Of a stretch of DNA of 64,000 nt, positions 46,686 through 58,600 are shown piece after piece. Each line of letters opens with the position of its first letter. Positions within the stretch are counted from its first letter, which is position 1. This DNA comes from Lactarius indigo (Eukaryota > Basidiomycota > Agaricomycetes > Russulales > Russulaceae), in assembly GCA_025766275.1 (NCBI GenBank), contig JAFKAC010000091.1:124001-188000 (forward strand). The letters run 5' to 3'. The notes below the pieces were generated by a model. That model was not told where the DNA came from. It made no database searches and was given only the letters and a program-made list of their open reading frames with translations. A program made the position numbers and the translations under genes.

Positions 46686-47448
46686 CTGAGCTATACGCAG
46701 CGAAGCGCAATCACTGAATTCGAAACGGTTCACATTTTATGGGCATGTTTTTCAGCAATGATGATTAGTCTTTTCGTTGATTACAAATGATAATGGACGC
46801 ATGAATGATGGAGGTGACCGTGCAAGCGTACCGCCCACACGACAATCACCTGCCATCAACATTTTTCTGAGGGCCTAGGAGGTACTGGGGGATACTGCCA
46901 GTGGAGCCAGCGCGTCAGTCAGCCAAGGGCCAGACCCGGGCCCCACCAAAATTCTTCCTGTCCCTCGAACAGTGGTTGGTTTCCATGGAGTACACTCCTC
47001 AATCCACAGGTCACGTGTGTCATCACCACTATCAAAGATATCACCTAGGCTATATACGCGGACGTTGCGCAAACTCTGCCAAAAGCAGCTCCCCTTCAAC
47101 GAGAAAGCATCATACAAGAGCGTATTAAATCACGAGCTCAGAAGCCCCACACTCGAGCTCCTCTCAAACTTTCTCCTCCCCGTCAACGTCGCAGATCAAG
47201 CAGAAAAAATACAAGGCGGAGACATCCGAAGATGAAATCAACGACGATATCTAACGTCTGCGAACTTCAAGTCAGGTGCTCTTTTAAGTTTAAGTTTTCC
47301 AGAATGTACGATAACAACACATGTGGCATATGAGAATGTAGAAGTAAATTCGGATTGTACTTGTATTAGGCGTAGCCACGATGTATGATACTCTTCCCAA
47401 ATCCCGAACTACGGTTCGGTAGCGAAAGGACGGCCCTCAACGCTATTA
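46686..47448. other. Intergenic region
   Basis: Contains the upstream flank of OYE copy 3 and then unrecognised sequence. No gene, RNA or repeat terminus is supported. Confidence 0.4.
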
Positions 47449-47882
47449 TCGGAAAGCTCGGCGATTGTCCAAGATATCAAAGCTATCTCCTACTCTGGGG
47501 ACACTTGCATGGTTTATTTCTTTTTCGATTTGGCGGACATAAAAAACAAGACTCTGGTGCTTTATTGTCATCCCTTCTCGTTCAGCCCTCGGCACAATGC
47601 GTGTTGTATTAGTGATAAAGACACGTGTGCGGCGGTCTCTCGCGCCGCGAGCATAATACCGCAATTCGCTGCACTGCACGGACCGCATCTTTACCGAGTA
47701 AGGCTTGCGACGCTTCTGGACGGGCCCGACGGGCCCAACGCCTCGGCTGGCACGACTGGTGGTGCGTCTCCCCTTTCTATTATGTTCTGTTATGCGCGTC
47801 ACTAAGCACATTAGATGAATGGAGGCATAGTTTTCACGATTTACGAAAAAGTCATCGTGCTCGATGGTGGGCGAGGGTCATA
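47449..47882 (+). pseudogene. Chimeric NLR::CTP1 fragment in the module of OYE copy 4
   Basis: It starts at the beginning of the NLR exon just after the P-loop exon (SAIVQDIK-like DNA at 47454). It runs about 135 bp to LLVQ near 47588, then switches to CTP1 intron 6 and follows CTP1 exons 7 and 8 to the stop region at about 47882. The junction is at the same nucleotide context (CTC|GGCAC) as in the neighbouring modules. Confidence 0.8.
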
Positions 47883-48005
47883 GACTCGGGCAATAATACG
47901 AATACGAACATTTGTTCCTCCACACAAGTACAATGGTACAGCTAAACTGGGAGCTTCACCGCACGTTCCTAGGTATGACTAGCACGGGCACTCACTGGTA
48001 ACGTT

Positions 48006-49285
48006 TCAAACTCCTGGTTTCACCTCCGTGGCGAAGGGGTAATCTATATATCCCTCTGCGCCTCGGGCCCACCATGTCTTCGAATCGTTCCGTGCAAGCT
48101 CGATGTTCTCTTTTAAGCGGCGTGGCAGATCAGGCTGTCAGAATCGACCAATCAGTGTGCGCTGAGACGGGACATAGGATGGTCGACACCAACATTCGAT
48201 ATAAAGTAGCGTCCGAACGAGACGAGGCCGCCTTCTTTCTCGACCACTTCTATGGCTGTTTCGCGGTCGTAGTTCCCATTAGCGATGTACGGCCGGTCGC
48301 CCCATATGTCACGCAGGAACTTGGTCGACGGCCTCGTCACAGTTCCGCCGAAAGTTTGAATCATATTAGCAATTTCGATGACATGGAGGTACGCAAAATC
48401 GGGATAGCTGTCGTGGATGCGCTTGACGAGCTCTGCATACGCCGGGATCGGGTCCGGCGTCCCCATTCCTGAAAACAGGCATCGTCCATCACCATCAGCA
48501 ACAACTGACGCAAGCGGGGAAACAAACTTACCCAGTATTTTCATATGCGGGCCGATGCGTATGCCTACTTTGTTCGCGCCGACCGCCTTGACCACCGCTT
48601 CTGTAACCTCCAGCACGAAGCGCAGACGGTTTTCGATCGAGCCGCCGTACTCGTCCGTCCGCTTGTTGGTGGCAGGCTGGACGAACTGGTCTAGGAGGTA
48701 GCCGCCGGCCGATTGGATCTCAACGCCGTCGAACCCCGCTTTCAGCACCGCGTTTTCCGCGGCCGTCGCGTACAACTGCACATATTCCTTGATCTCTGCG
48801 ACGGTCAGCGGCCGCGGCGTATCGTGGCCCTCCAGAGGGATTGCGCTTGGCGCGACGACCTCGTAACCGCCCGCTTTCCGGAGGACATCGCCCTCGGCCA
48901 CACGCCCGAGGGCCCAGAGCTGGAGATAAATGAACGATCCGTTTGCATGAACCGCGTCCGTGATCTACAAAGGACCTCAATGGAGATTAAAAACGTCAGA
49001 AAAGAAAGGTAAGCGAACCGGTTTCCACCCCGCGATCTGCTCGTCGGACCAGATACCAGGGATGTTAGCATCTCCGCCTGCATGCAGGGCAATGAACGTT
49101 CCCTCGCTGATGGCGAGAGTACCAGGTGTACTGGTACGCTGCTTGTAGTATTCGAGGCCGAGCGCACCGTGGACGTATCGATCGTCGGCACGGGCCCGCT
49201 TCATGGGAGCCAAGACGACTCGATGCTGCAAGCTGGTAGTGCCAACCTGTATGGGTTGGAATAGTTTTGGGGTGGGAGCGGCCAT
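48006..49285 (-). CDS. Old Yellow Enzyme-family oxidoreductase, copy 4
   Basis: Exons 48006-48134, 48194-48468, 48532-48964, 49019-49285 (367 aa), intact. The substrate-binding stretch is EIQSAGGY: His to Gln, Asn to Gly, Tyr kept. The flavin-site Thr is Lys (APMKRARAD). [15 protein letters not shown] and the C-terminal PDLPRRLKENIEL block are preserved. It resembles copy 3 most, including the shared RETAIEVVEKEGGL segment, so copies 3 and 4 are probably the youngest pair. Confidence 0.86.
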
Positions 49286-49407
49286 CTAAACTATACGGGG
49301 TAGCGGGGTGCAATCAATGAATTCGAAATGGCTCACAATTTATGGAGAGCACAAGGGAGAGCATGTCTTCCGGCAATGATGATTAATCTTTTGGTTGATT
49401 GCGGACG

Positions 49408-49490
49408 CATGAATGACGGGGGCGACTATGCATGCATGAATGATGGGGTGACTATGCACGCACGAACAACGGAGGCGACTATGCAAGCGT
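49408..49490. repeat. Three-copy minisatellite, unit about 27 bp
   Basis: Imperfect tandem units of the form ATGAATGA-GGGG-GACTATGCA(T/C)GC occur three times upstream of OYE copy 4. A single related unit occurs upstream of copy 3 at about 46801. Confidence 0.6.
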
Positions 49491-49580
49491 TTCAGGCTGT
49501 CCTTCAAGCAGTGATTAGTTTCTGTGGAATATTTTAGTGTTTCAAGCACAGACCACGTGCCAGTGTGTCATCAGATTGGT

Positions 49581-49962
49581 AAGCTCGGCGATTGTCCAAG
49601 ATATCAAAGCCATCTCCGACGCCGGGGACGCTCGCATGGCCTTTTTCGATTTTGCGGACACAGAAAAACAAGACTCCCGTGCTTTATTATCATCCCTTCT
49701 CGTTCAGCTCTCGGCACAACGCGTGCTGTGTTGGCGTGATCAAGACGCGCGCGCGAGCATAATACCGCAATTCGCTGCGCTGCGCGTACCGCATCTTTAC
49801 CGGGGGGTTGCGACGCATCTGGACAGGCACAACGTCTCGACTGGTGGTGGGTCTCCCCTTTCTGTTATGCGTGTCACTAAGCGAGTGCACATTAGATGAA
49901 TAAGCGCATTGTTTTCATGATTTACGAAAGTCATCATGCTCAATGGTGGGCGCGGGCCACAG
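49581..49962 (+). pseudogene. Chimeric NLR::CTP1 fragment in the module of OYE copy 5
   Basis: Same structure as 47449-47882. NLR exon sequence (IVQDIKAISDAGDARMAFF) runs from about 49583 to 49712. CTP1 intron 6, exon 7 (CIKT-like, then YRIFTGG) and exon 8 follow to about 49962. The stop-codon region of CTP1 is slightly altered. Confidence 0.8.
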
Positions 49963-50079
49963 ACACGAGCAGCAAATACGAACATTTGTTCCTTCACACA
50001 AGCACAATGGTACAGCTAAACCAGTGAGGGCTTCTCCATACCACGTTCCTAGGTATGGCTAGCATTCAATGGCAACGTT

Positions 50080-51358
50080 TCAAACTCCTGGTTTCACCTC
50101 CGTGACGAAGGGGTAATCTATGTATCCCTCTGCACCTTGGGTCCACCATGTCTTTGGATCGTCCTGTGCGAGCTCGATGTTCTCTTTTAAGCGGCGTGGC
50201 AGATCAGGCTGTTAGAACAGACCAATCAGTGCACGCTTTGACGGGACATGGGGTGGTCGACACCAACATTCGATATAAAGTAGCGTCCGAACGAGACGAG
50301 GCCGCCTTCTTTCTCGACCACTTCTATGGCTGTATCGCGCTCGTAGCTCCCATTAGCGATGTACGGCCGGTCGCCCCATATGTCGCGCAAGAACTTGGTC
50401 GACGGCCTCGCCACAGTTCCGCCATCGGTTCCTGATGCTATAACGATATCAGTGATTTCGATGACATGGAGGTACGCAAAGTCGGGATAGCTGTCGCGGA
50501 TGCGCGTGACGAGCGCTGCATACGTAGGGATCGGGTCCACCATCCCCATTCCTGAAAACAAGTGTCATCCATTATCGACAACAGAACCAACGCAAGCGGG
50601 GGAACTACCTTGTAGTGTCAGATACGGGCTGATACGTATGCCGACTTTATTCGCTCCGATCGCCTTGACCACCGCGTCCGTAACTTCAAGCACGAAGCGC
50701 AGGCGGTTCTCGAGCGAGCCGCCGTACTCGTCCGTCCGTGTGTTAGTGACAGGCTGGAGGAACTGGTCCGGGAGGTAGCCGCTTGCCGAGTGGATCTCGA
50801 CTCCATCGAACCCCGCTTTCAGTACCGCGTTTTCCGCGGCAGTCGCGTGGAGCTGCACGTATTCCTTGATCTCTGCGACGGTCAGCGCGCGCGGCGTCTC
50901 GTGGCCCTCCAGTGTGATTGCGCTTGGCGCAACGACATCGTAGCCGCCCGCTTTCCGAAGGACATCACCCTCAGCCACACGCCCGAGGACCCAGAGCTGG
51001 AGATAAATGAACGATCCGTTCGCATGAACTGCGTCCGTGATCTACAAAGAACCTCAATGGGGATTAAAAATGTCAGAGAAGGTAAGCGAACCGTTTTCCA
51101 CCCCGCGATCTGCTCGTCAGACCAGATGCCGGGGACGTTGGCGCATCCGCCTGCATGCAGGGCAATGAACGTTCCTTCGGTGATGGCAAGAGTGCCGGGG
51201 ATGCTGGTGCGTTGCTTGTAATATTCGAGGCCGAGTGCACCATGGACGTATCGCTCGTCGGCGCGGGTCCGCTTCATGGGAGCCAAGACGACTCGATGCT
51301 GCAGGTTAGCGGTGCCAACCTGGATGGGCTGGAATAGTTCTGGGACGAGAGCGGCCAT
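50080..51358 (-). CDS. Old Yellow Enzyme-family oxidoreductase, copy 5
   Basis: Exons 50080-50208, 50268-50551, 50609-51041, 51092-51358 (370 aa), intact. This is the only copy that keeps the OYE1 His: the stretch is EIHSASGY, with Asn replaced by Ser and Tyr kept. The flavin-site Thr is Lys (APMKRTRAD). [13 protein letters not shown] carries one conservative change. The second-intron donor is GTAGTT rather than GTAAGT. Of the set it is the best candidate for classical ene-reductase chemistry. Confidence 0.86.
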
Positions 51359-51963
51359 CTGAGCTATGCGGGGTGGCGAAATACGATCGGAGCGGCTCAC
51401 AATTTATGGGGGTATGTCTTTCAGCAGTGATAATTAACCTTCCGGTTGATTACCAACGATAATAATGGGCGCATGATGGGGGTATCAAAGCCGAGTCTGT
51501 ATTATATTGTAGAATCAAGGCCTGTTTCGAGACGTCGCTGACGTGATTTCGACCATTGTGATTATGGAAACCTTTCGGAGGAAATACGTTAGAGTACACT
51601 GTATCACGTGAGAAAAGGGCTGGGCTGGTTCATGGGCTACACCCTTTCAACTTTAGTGACCAAACAATCGGCTCACTCCCCTCTTCTAATCGTGTGAAAA
51701 TTATGTCATCTGTTTCTCATTCAGCCGCGGATGCAAAGCTTGTGAAGGCCGCAACTCTTCGCCATTCATTCCGACTCAGTGGTGGTGCGATACTTGAAAC
51801 CGAGTTACAGTACGACGAGGATCATTGCCAGCAAGACAGTCCCTAAAATAGCACAATATTCTCACCCTTGGTTTCCAACCTTATTCGTCGTGACGTCTTT
51901 AACTCGGATATAAGATGCAGAGAGGTTCCATTCTCGCAGGGCGTCGGGGCCACCCATATTGTC
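51359..51963. other. Upstream region of P450 copy 2
   Basis: Homologous to 41794-42567 upstream of the broken P450 copy 1. It contains the presumed P450 promoter and the divergent OYE copy 5 promoter. No gene was seen. Confidence 0.5.
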
Positions 51964-54294
51964 ATGTCTGCTATTCTCATCTTTCGATTTGCCGCGTATG
52001 CCATCGTCACCTTGGCCGGTGCAGTTTTGTTCTCTGTCCTTAATCATAGGTTCAGGCAGCGAAGTCTTCAGAAGATTCCAGGGCCGTCGAATCCCTCTCT
52101 TATCTGGGGTAAGAGCCATGTATCAGAAAATTGACCGCACGCTCAAAGAGGTATATGAAGGTCATTGGCGTCACATCTTCAACCGCCATGCCTATCAGTT
52201 CCACGAGACGATAAATAAGACATACGGAAAAGTGGCACGCATCTATGGTTTTTTCGGGGTACGTCCATCTGGCCGAAACTATGATGCCCATCAATGAAAT
52301 CGCCAAGGACAGGACATACAGCTTGTGGTATCTGACCCAAAGGCATGCAACAACATTGTTATCAAGGACCAACTCGTTTTCGAGCAGACCGAGGCCGTCC
52401 TCCAGTACGCATTTTTTCTAAGATACGATCCTGGTCTCTAACTTGAGAAGCTGGAATAAGCACGCTTTTGGGCCAGGGCTCCTTGCTACGTCGGGTGGGC
52501 GCCTTGTCTAAATCCCTCACGTGCACCTATTAACTTCCTATCTAGGCGCTCAGCACCGCAAACAAAGAAAGTTGCTGAACCCCGTATTCAACGTCAACCA
52601 TTTACGATATTTAAGTCCAATTTTCCATGAGGTTACACAACAGGTATGTACTCTTTGGGCTGTGTGTACATGAACCACTCCGTCTCAATCTCCTTAGCTT
52701 TGTGAGAGTCTCGATTTGTTAGTGGCCCATGGGCCACATGAGGTCAATCTTGTCCCATGGATGAGCAAGTTGGCACTCGAACTCATCGGGCAAGCCGGTC
52801 TTGGATATTCGTTCGGCACTTTTGAAGACAGCAATGATGAATTCTTGAGCGCGATCAAACAATGGGTGTTAGTATCATGAACGTTCGAACGATGGCCTCG
52901 GTCTTACTCGTTTTCTAGGCAATTCGATTACCATTTGAAGGCGCATCGGAATCTATTTCCTTACATCAGCAAAATATTCCCCTCAAAAATGCTAAAGTTT
53001 GTTGGAAGGATGTTGCCATGGCCGAGTTTGAATCGCATCATGGACCTCGCGGAGATCCTGAATGCCCATGCTAGAGCCATTTACGAGACCAAGAAGAGAC
53101 TACTGAAATCGACCGATGACGCGACAGCCCAGCAGATCGGGAATGGCAAGGACATCATCAGTCTACTCAGTGCGTGCATCACAGAGGGAGGCAGCATTTT
53201 CCGAACAAGGGCCTGATTTATGTATGTCATTTCTAGTGCGAGCTAATGCGGTGGCATCCGAGGACGATCAACTGAGTGAAGAGGAAATCGTTGCCCAGGT
53301 GATGTACGCCCCAGCGCGTTCTGGACTCGGCGCCCTTGACGACCTTTATTAGGATGCTTACCCTAACGGCAACAGCATCAACCTCGGCTACTCTTTCCCG
53401 CGTTTTAGATTTACTCTCTCTCCAACCTGACGTGCAGGATAAGCTCAGAGAGGAGCTTAGAGAAGCTTGCCGGGAGAACGAAGAGCTTACTCACGACCAT
53501 CTGGTCTCTTTACCTTTCTTAGAGGCGGTGTGTCGTGAAACTCTGCGCCTGTAAGTGGACGGTCTTAGTTTTTTTTACATGTAACCTCAAGTGGTTACAG
53601 TTACCCAGCAGTTCCTGGCGTGACGAGAACGTACGTAACGGATCGTGGTCAACTTATTGACACGTCGTGCTCACGAGTCAGCAGCGCGTTAAGCGATGTC
53701 ATCCTCCCACTTTCCGCTCCGATTCACGACGTCGACGGACGCAAAATCCATGAAGTATTCGTACCGAAAGATACGAATGTGTATATCCACACTTATAATT
53801 TGAATCGTGACCCATCGATTTGGGGGCCAGACGCGACAGAATGGAAACCGGAACGGTGGCTGGCGCCACTTCCCGAGAGCGTTCTGGAGGCACACATCCA
53901 AGGCATATACGCTAACATGTGAGCGAAATTGCTGCTAATAGTATTCTGTTACTGACTATGCTAGGATGACATTTATCGGTGGCCCACGGGCCTGCATGTA
54001 CGTATGACGATGTCTCGTTGAGCTAGACTAACGCAACTACTTTCAGCGGATTCAAATTCGCACAGCTGGAAATCAGTAAGCACAAAGTAACGACGCAAAT
54101 TTACTTTGCTAATCTGACACCCCTTTCTAAATATAGAGGTCGCGTTGTCGCAGTTGATTCCTGCATTCCGGTTTGAGCCCACTGGACCCGAAGTAGCGTG
54201 GCTATTTAACTCCATTTCGAACCCATCAGCGAAGAGATCGCCGTCAGTTCCAACGCTTCCCGTATTGGTTTCCCGGTATGGGAATTCCTCCTAG
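51964..54294 (+). CDS. Cytochrome P450 monooxygenase, copy 2 (intact)
   Basis: Exons: 51964-52108, 52161-52258, 52322-52404, 52451-52494, 52546-52643, 52698-52867, 52919-53169, 53237-53303, 53353-53550, 53601-53630, 53694-53918, 53965-53997, 54047-54075, 54137-54294 (542 aa, every phase closes). It has an N-terminal membrane anchor and the proline hinge KIPGPSNPS. The K-helix ExxR is in FLEAVCRETLRL, the PERF-type motif is WKPERWL, and the heme loop is FIGGPRACIGFKFAQLE with the Cys ligand. The C-terminal part resembles basidiomycete CYP5150-like enzymes; the family number is a guess. The I-helix reads LTATASTSATLSR, where a typical enzyme has AGxET, so the acidic residue before the Thr is missing. 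Located in the ER, partner to P450 reductase; substrate unknown. Confidence 0.87.
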
Positions 54295-55677
54295 TCCTCG
54301 GTCTCGGTTCGCTACACTTACGTTGCCGAGTCGTCCATGCTTCTGCACCTACTTGAAGTGTACCTGGTCCAGTTCCCCGAATAGGATCTGTATGTACATT
54401 TTGTGAACTATGTATCCGGCGGCGCGACCGCTTTACAGTAAGCTTGGCTTTGATCCTATTGTGACGCGTGTTAGTGGCTCAGGCCTTTGACACTGAGCCG
54501 ACGAGAATCGGCCGATTTCAAGATAAAATCATAAAACTGCGAAAAACACCCAATATAATACAAACATATCCACGTGGTGGAAAGATTTGACGTCCCCGTC
54601 GTCGTCTCCGTCTTCCGTGAAAGACTCCAAAGTGAGGCTCACTGGCAGGACATAGTCCATGAGGCTGTGGAGCACGAGATTGGTCACGCCACTTGACCGC
54701 ATGTTCACGTGACTCAGCGCGTTGATGCACGAAACTATAACGCGCGCACCCGGCCCTTGACCCGGCCTTTCCTTCCGTCACTTCCGTCCTACGGTGACGT
54801 TGATATTCAGTTCTTACATTTCCTACCCACTGAAAAAATATTTTTATGGTGACGTCAATTTCTCAGACTTATAGTAAAAGACTGATCTCTGGCGACAGGT
54901 ATATTCCTCTGTGTTCAGCCTCTGAAGCCTTTGTGAACTGTCAGCTAACGCATCAGACGCCATCAAGAAGCCCGCGTCTTTCTATCAGACCTCATCATAC
55001 CCTCCGTCCCTCACTCAGTCCTGGGGCCCGATGCTTCTCGAGCGTTCGACGTAACTCCCCTCATTCCCTTCTCGTGGACCTACGTTCGTCCCCTGCGCTC
55101 TCTCACGAGCCGGTCGGACGTCGTCAAGGATAGGCAACTGCACCCTGCCGCTCAGATGCGTCGTGTTAGAGTCGCCGTCCGCGAGCGCTTGCACATGTGG
55201 TCTTACCATGCATGGCATCTTAACGACCGTTCTGTAACCGTAACTCTCATAGATGGAGTAGGGGCGTTCAGGAGGCGCATGGGTTACGAGGTGGACGGAC
55301 CCTTGATCGCTTCCCTGTCCCCGTCACCACATCGCCGGCTGGCGCATGCCGCGCCAAGTTGGACACAGGGGCCAAGGGCCAAGACGCCAGTGGGTCCCTC
55401 TTCGATCCTCACACTCGCACCCTGCCATAGAGCAGTGAACAAATATAGGTGTCACGTCTTTCCTGTATATTCCATCTCGGGGCGAATGTTATTGTGTGTG
55501 CGCACATATCATCCTGGCTTCCTGGGAACGTTACTGTACTGTACGGCGGCTATCTGTTGGATACGAGGTGTCCCCATCGTAACTATGGGCTGTTGATATC
55601 AATGCCCTTTATTACCCTCCTTGCGACTTCGTTGTTATCTCCTGATTTCAACCAGCCAAGCTCTTTCAACTAGCACT
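54295..55677. repeat. P450-to-NLR intergenic block, duplicated at 61385-62915
   Basis: From about 54340 the DNA is homologous to 61385-62915: TGTACATTTTGTGAACTATG, then the ATTGGTCACGCC and CACGTGACTCAGCGCG stretches, in the same order. It lies between the P450 stop and the start of NLR-1, so it holds the NLR promoter. No gene is supported within it. Confidence 0.65.
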
Positions 55678-58600
55678 ATGTCCCAAGTCTCATCTGCTGC
55701 CACCTCTTCCACAAATTTTGCGACAGTCTTTACGGCCGCTTTAGAAGCGTACGAGCAGAAGACGAAGAGGGACATCGCTTCCCACCCCCTAGCCGCCCAG
55801 CTACAATCTTGCGATTCTTCCAGTGCCATTCTCGCCCTGCTTCGGGCCCAAGTCCAGGCATTCAGTCAATCTCAAAGTGCCGACGAAGGGTTGACAAGGT
55901 GGCTGGATCCCACTGTAAATGTCTTGTACGCGTTCTCTACGACCCTCGGTAACGGTGTTGGGCTGGTAATTGCGTGGCATTGAGCCGCTCGAGACTTACC
56001 CTCTGATGTGTGTGACTGCAGATATTCCCACCTTCGAACGCGATTTTTGCTGGGATTGGCGTCCTCCTCCAAGTAAGCATCTTTCTTGACCCGGCGCGCG
56101 TGTCTTTGTGACACCTCTGTTTCTTAGGCCGTTAAGGACGTCCGCGCTAGCCAAAACGCACTTGTAGACATATTTGGTCGCTTGGAACACTTTTTTATGC
56201 GGCTTCAAAAATATATAGAGGTTCGACCGACCGCCGCTATGACGGACATCATCGTAAAGATCATGGTTGAGGTTCTCTCGACCCTCGGGATAATGACGAA
56301 AGAAATCAGGCAGGGAAAAATAAGTATGTCATTCCACGCTGATATATATCCAGAAATTGACCTTCGTACAGAGAAATACCTTAAGAAGCTTGTTGGGAGG
56401 AATGACGTCGAGGACGCGCTTCAGCGCCTAGACCAATTGACGCAAGAGGAGGTTCGCATGGCAGTAGCAGAAGCGCTGAGGATCACCCGTAGCATTGATG
56501 ACAAAATGAAGGACGTAGATAAAAAGGTGGAGGGCCTCGATGAGGGGGTACGGGGTGTTGATATGAAAGTAGAGGGTATCGACGGTAAGATGCGGAGCGT
56601 CGACAGCCAGGTACAGGGCGTCAACCACAAAGTCGGTTCGGTCATCGGAGGTCTGTTGTCAAGTCTGTTATACCTGCGCTAGCCGGCCCCCGGGTCTGTC
56701 CTCACCTTTTTACCCGGTTAGACGTAAGGGAGAACGGAGCAGCGATTCAACAAGTGGTCAATCAAGTCAGCGATATGAATCGTTCGTAATCATCTACTCA
56801 CCTCATCACCACGGAAGCTTAAACTCTCTTACAGGGAAAGAGTTACGCAAGGACCTTCGTGAATGGGTTGCTCCCCCCGATCCATCTGTCAATTATAACG
56901 TCGCATCCGATTTTCGTCACGAGGGTACTGCTGTGTGGTGCACCAAAGGGAACACCCTTGTAAATTGGAAAACATCTGGCCTATTGTTGTGGATTCATGG
57001 GAAACGTACATACCCTATCACCGTGTGGGTCGTAGTTACCGCTAACGACTTCTGAATTGATAGCTGGCTCTGGGAAGAGTATTCTCAGGTGCGTTACCCC
57101 TCATGCGAGTTGTTTCTTTCTTGAACTTATATTATCGGCAAGCTCGGCAATTATCCAAGATATCAAAGCCATTTCTGACTCTGGGGACGCTCGCATGGCC
57201 TATTTCTTTTTCGATTTTGCGGACACAAAAAAACAAGACTCCCGTGCTTTATTATCATCCCTTCTCGTTCAGCTCTCCAATCAATCCGATAAACTCTGTG
57301 ATGTTCTACGAGAGTTATTTGTAGCACACAAGGACGGATCAGAACAGCCGACAAACGACTCACTTTTCAAATGCCTTGAAAATATGCTCACGATCGAAGA
57401 ACAAGTACCTATACCTATCTACCTCATCATGGATGCCCTCGATGAGTGTCCCAATGACTCGGGCATTCCATCGCCACGTGAAAAGGTCCTTGAACTGGTG
57501 AAAGCACTTGTCGAGATTCGCCGTCCAAATCTGCGCCTATGTATAACAAGTCGTCCAGAGTTCGACATTCGCACCACACTTGAGCCTTTGGCAACTCAAC
57601 AATTGTCCCTCCACGACGAGAGCGGACAAAAGAAAGACATCGACGACTACGTTACCTTCGTCGTTCACGGGGTGAATAAATGGCGAGAAAATGATAAGAA
57701 TGCGGTCATTGAGGATCTCACAGAGAAAGCAAATGGAATGTGAGGGTGTCTTTAAACGTTCACCATCACCCTACCGGCTCACGTTCTCGCAGGTTCCGGT
57801 GGGTCTTTTGCCAATTAGAGGTTCTGCGGCGCTGTTTCCCGCAAGATTTGCGGAGCGTCCTCAAGGAACTTCCAGTGTCTTTGGATAAGACGTACGAACG
57901 CATACTGAAGCAGATCCACAAGACAAATAGACGGCATGCCTTTCGACTTTTGCAGTGTCTCACAGTAGCCGTTCGTCCGCTCCGAGTCGAGGAGCTCGCG
58001 GAAGTGCTCGCGCTTGACTTGAGCGCGGAAGGCATCCCAAAGCTGATTGCGGATTGGCGCTGGGAAGACCAAGAAGAAGCGGTCCTGTCAGCCTGTTCCA
58101 GTTTGGTCTCCATAATCAGCGACGAAGGCCACCGAATTGTTCAGTTCTCACATTTTTCTGTAAAAGAATTCCTGACATCGGATCGCCTCGCGACTTCCAT
58201 GGGGGAAGTGTCCCGGTTTCATATCTCCGTCGAACCTTCCCACGTGATTCTTGCCCAGGCTTCTCTCGGCGCTTTATTCCGCCTGGATGACAACGGCCTT
58301 GATGACAACGACAGCGCCAAAAAACTTCCTCTTGTTCTATATGCTGCTCAACATTGAGTTGCGCATGCTCAGGTCGGGAATGTGGAACCGCAGATGAAGG
58401 AGGCGCTGGATTATTTCTTCGACATAAACAAGTCACATTTTTCAGCATGGGTCCGAATACAAGGCATGCAAGAGCTCTTGACAGTTTCCGCGTCTGACTC
58501 TGAGCGCCAGAGTGCTGTGCTATTTCCAGCCGCTCCCTTGTACTTCGCCGCGAGGAGGGGATTTCGTGGTCTAGTGGAACGCCTGGTAATCAAGTACCCG

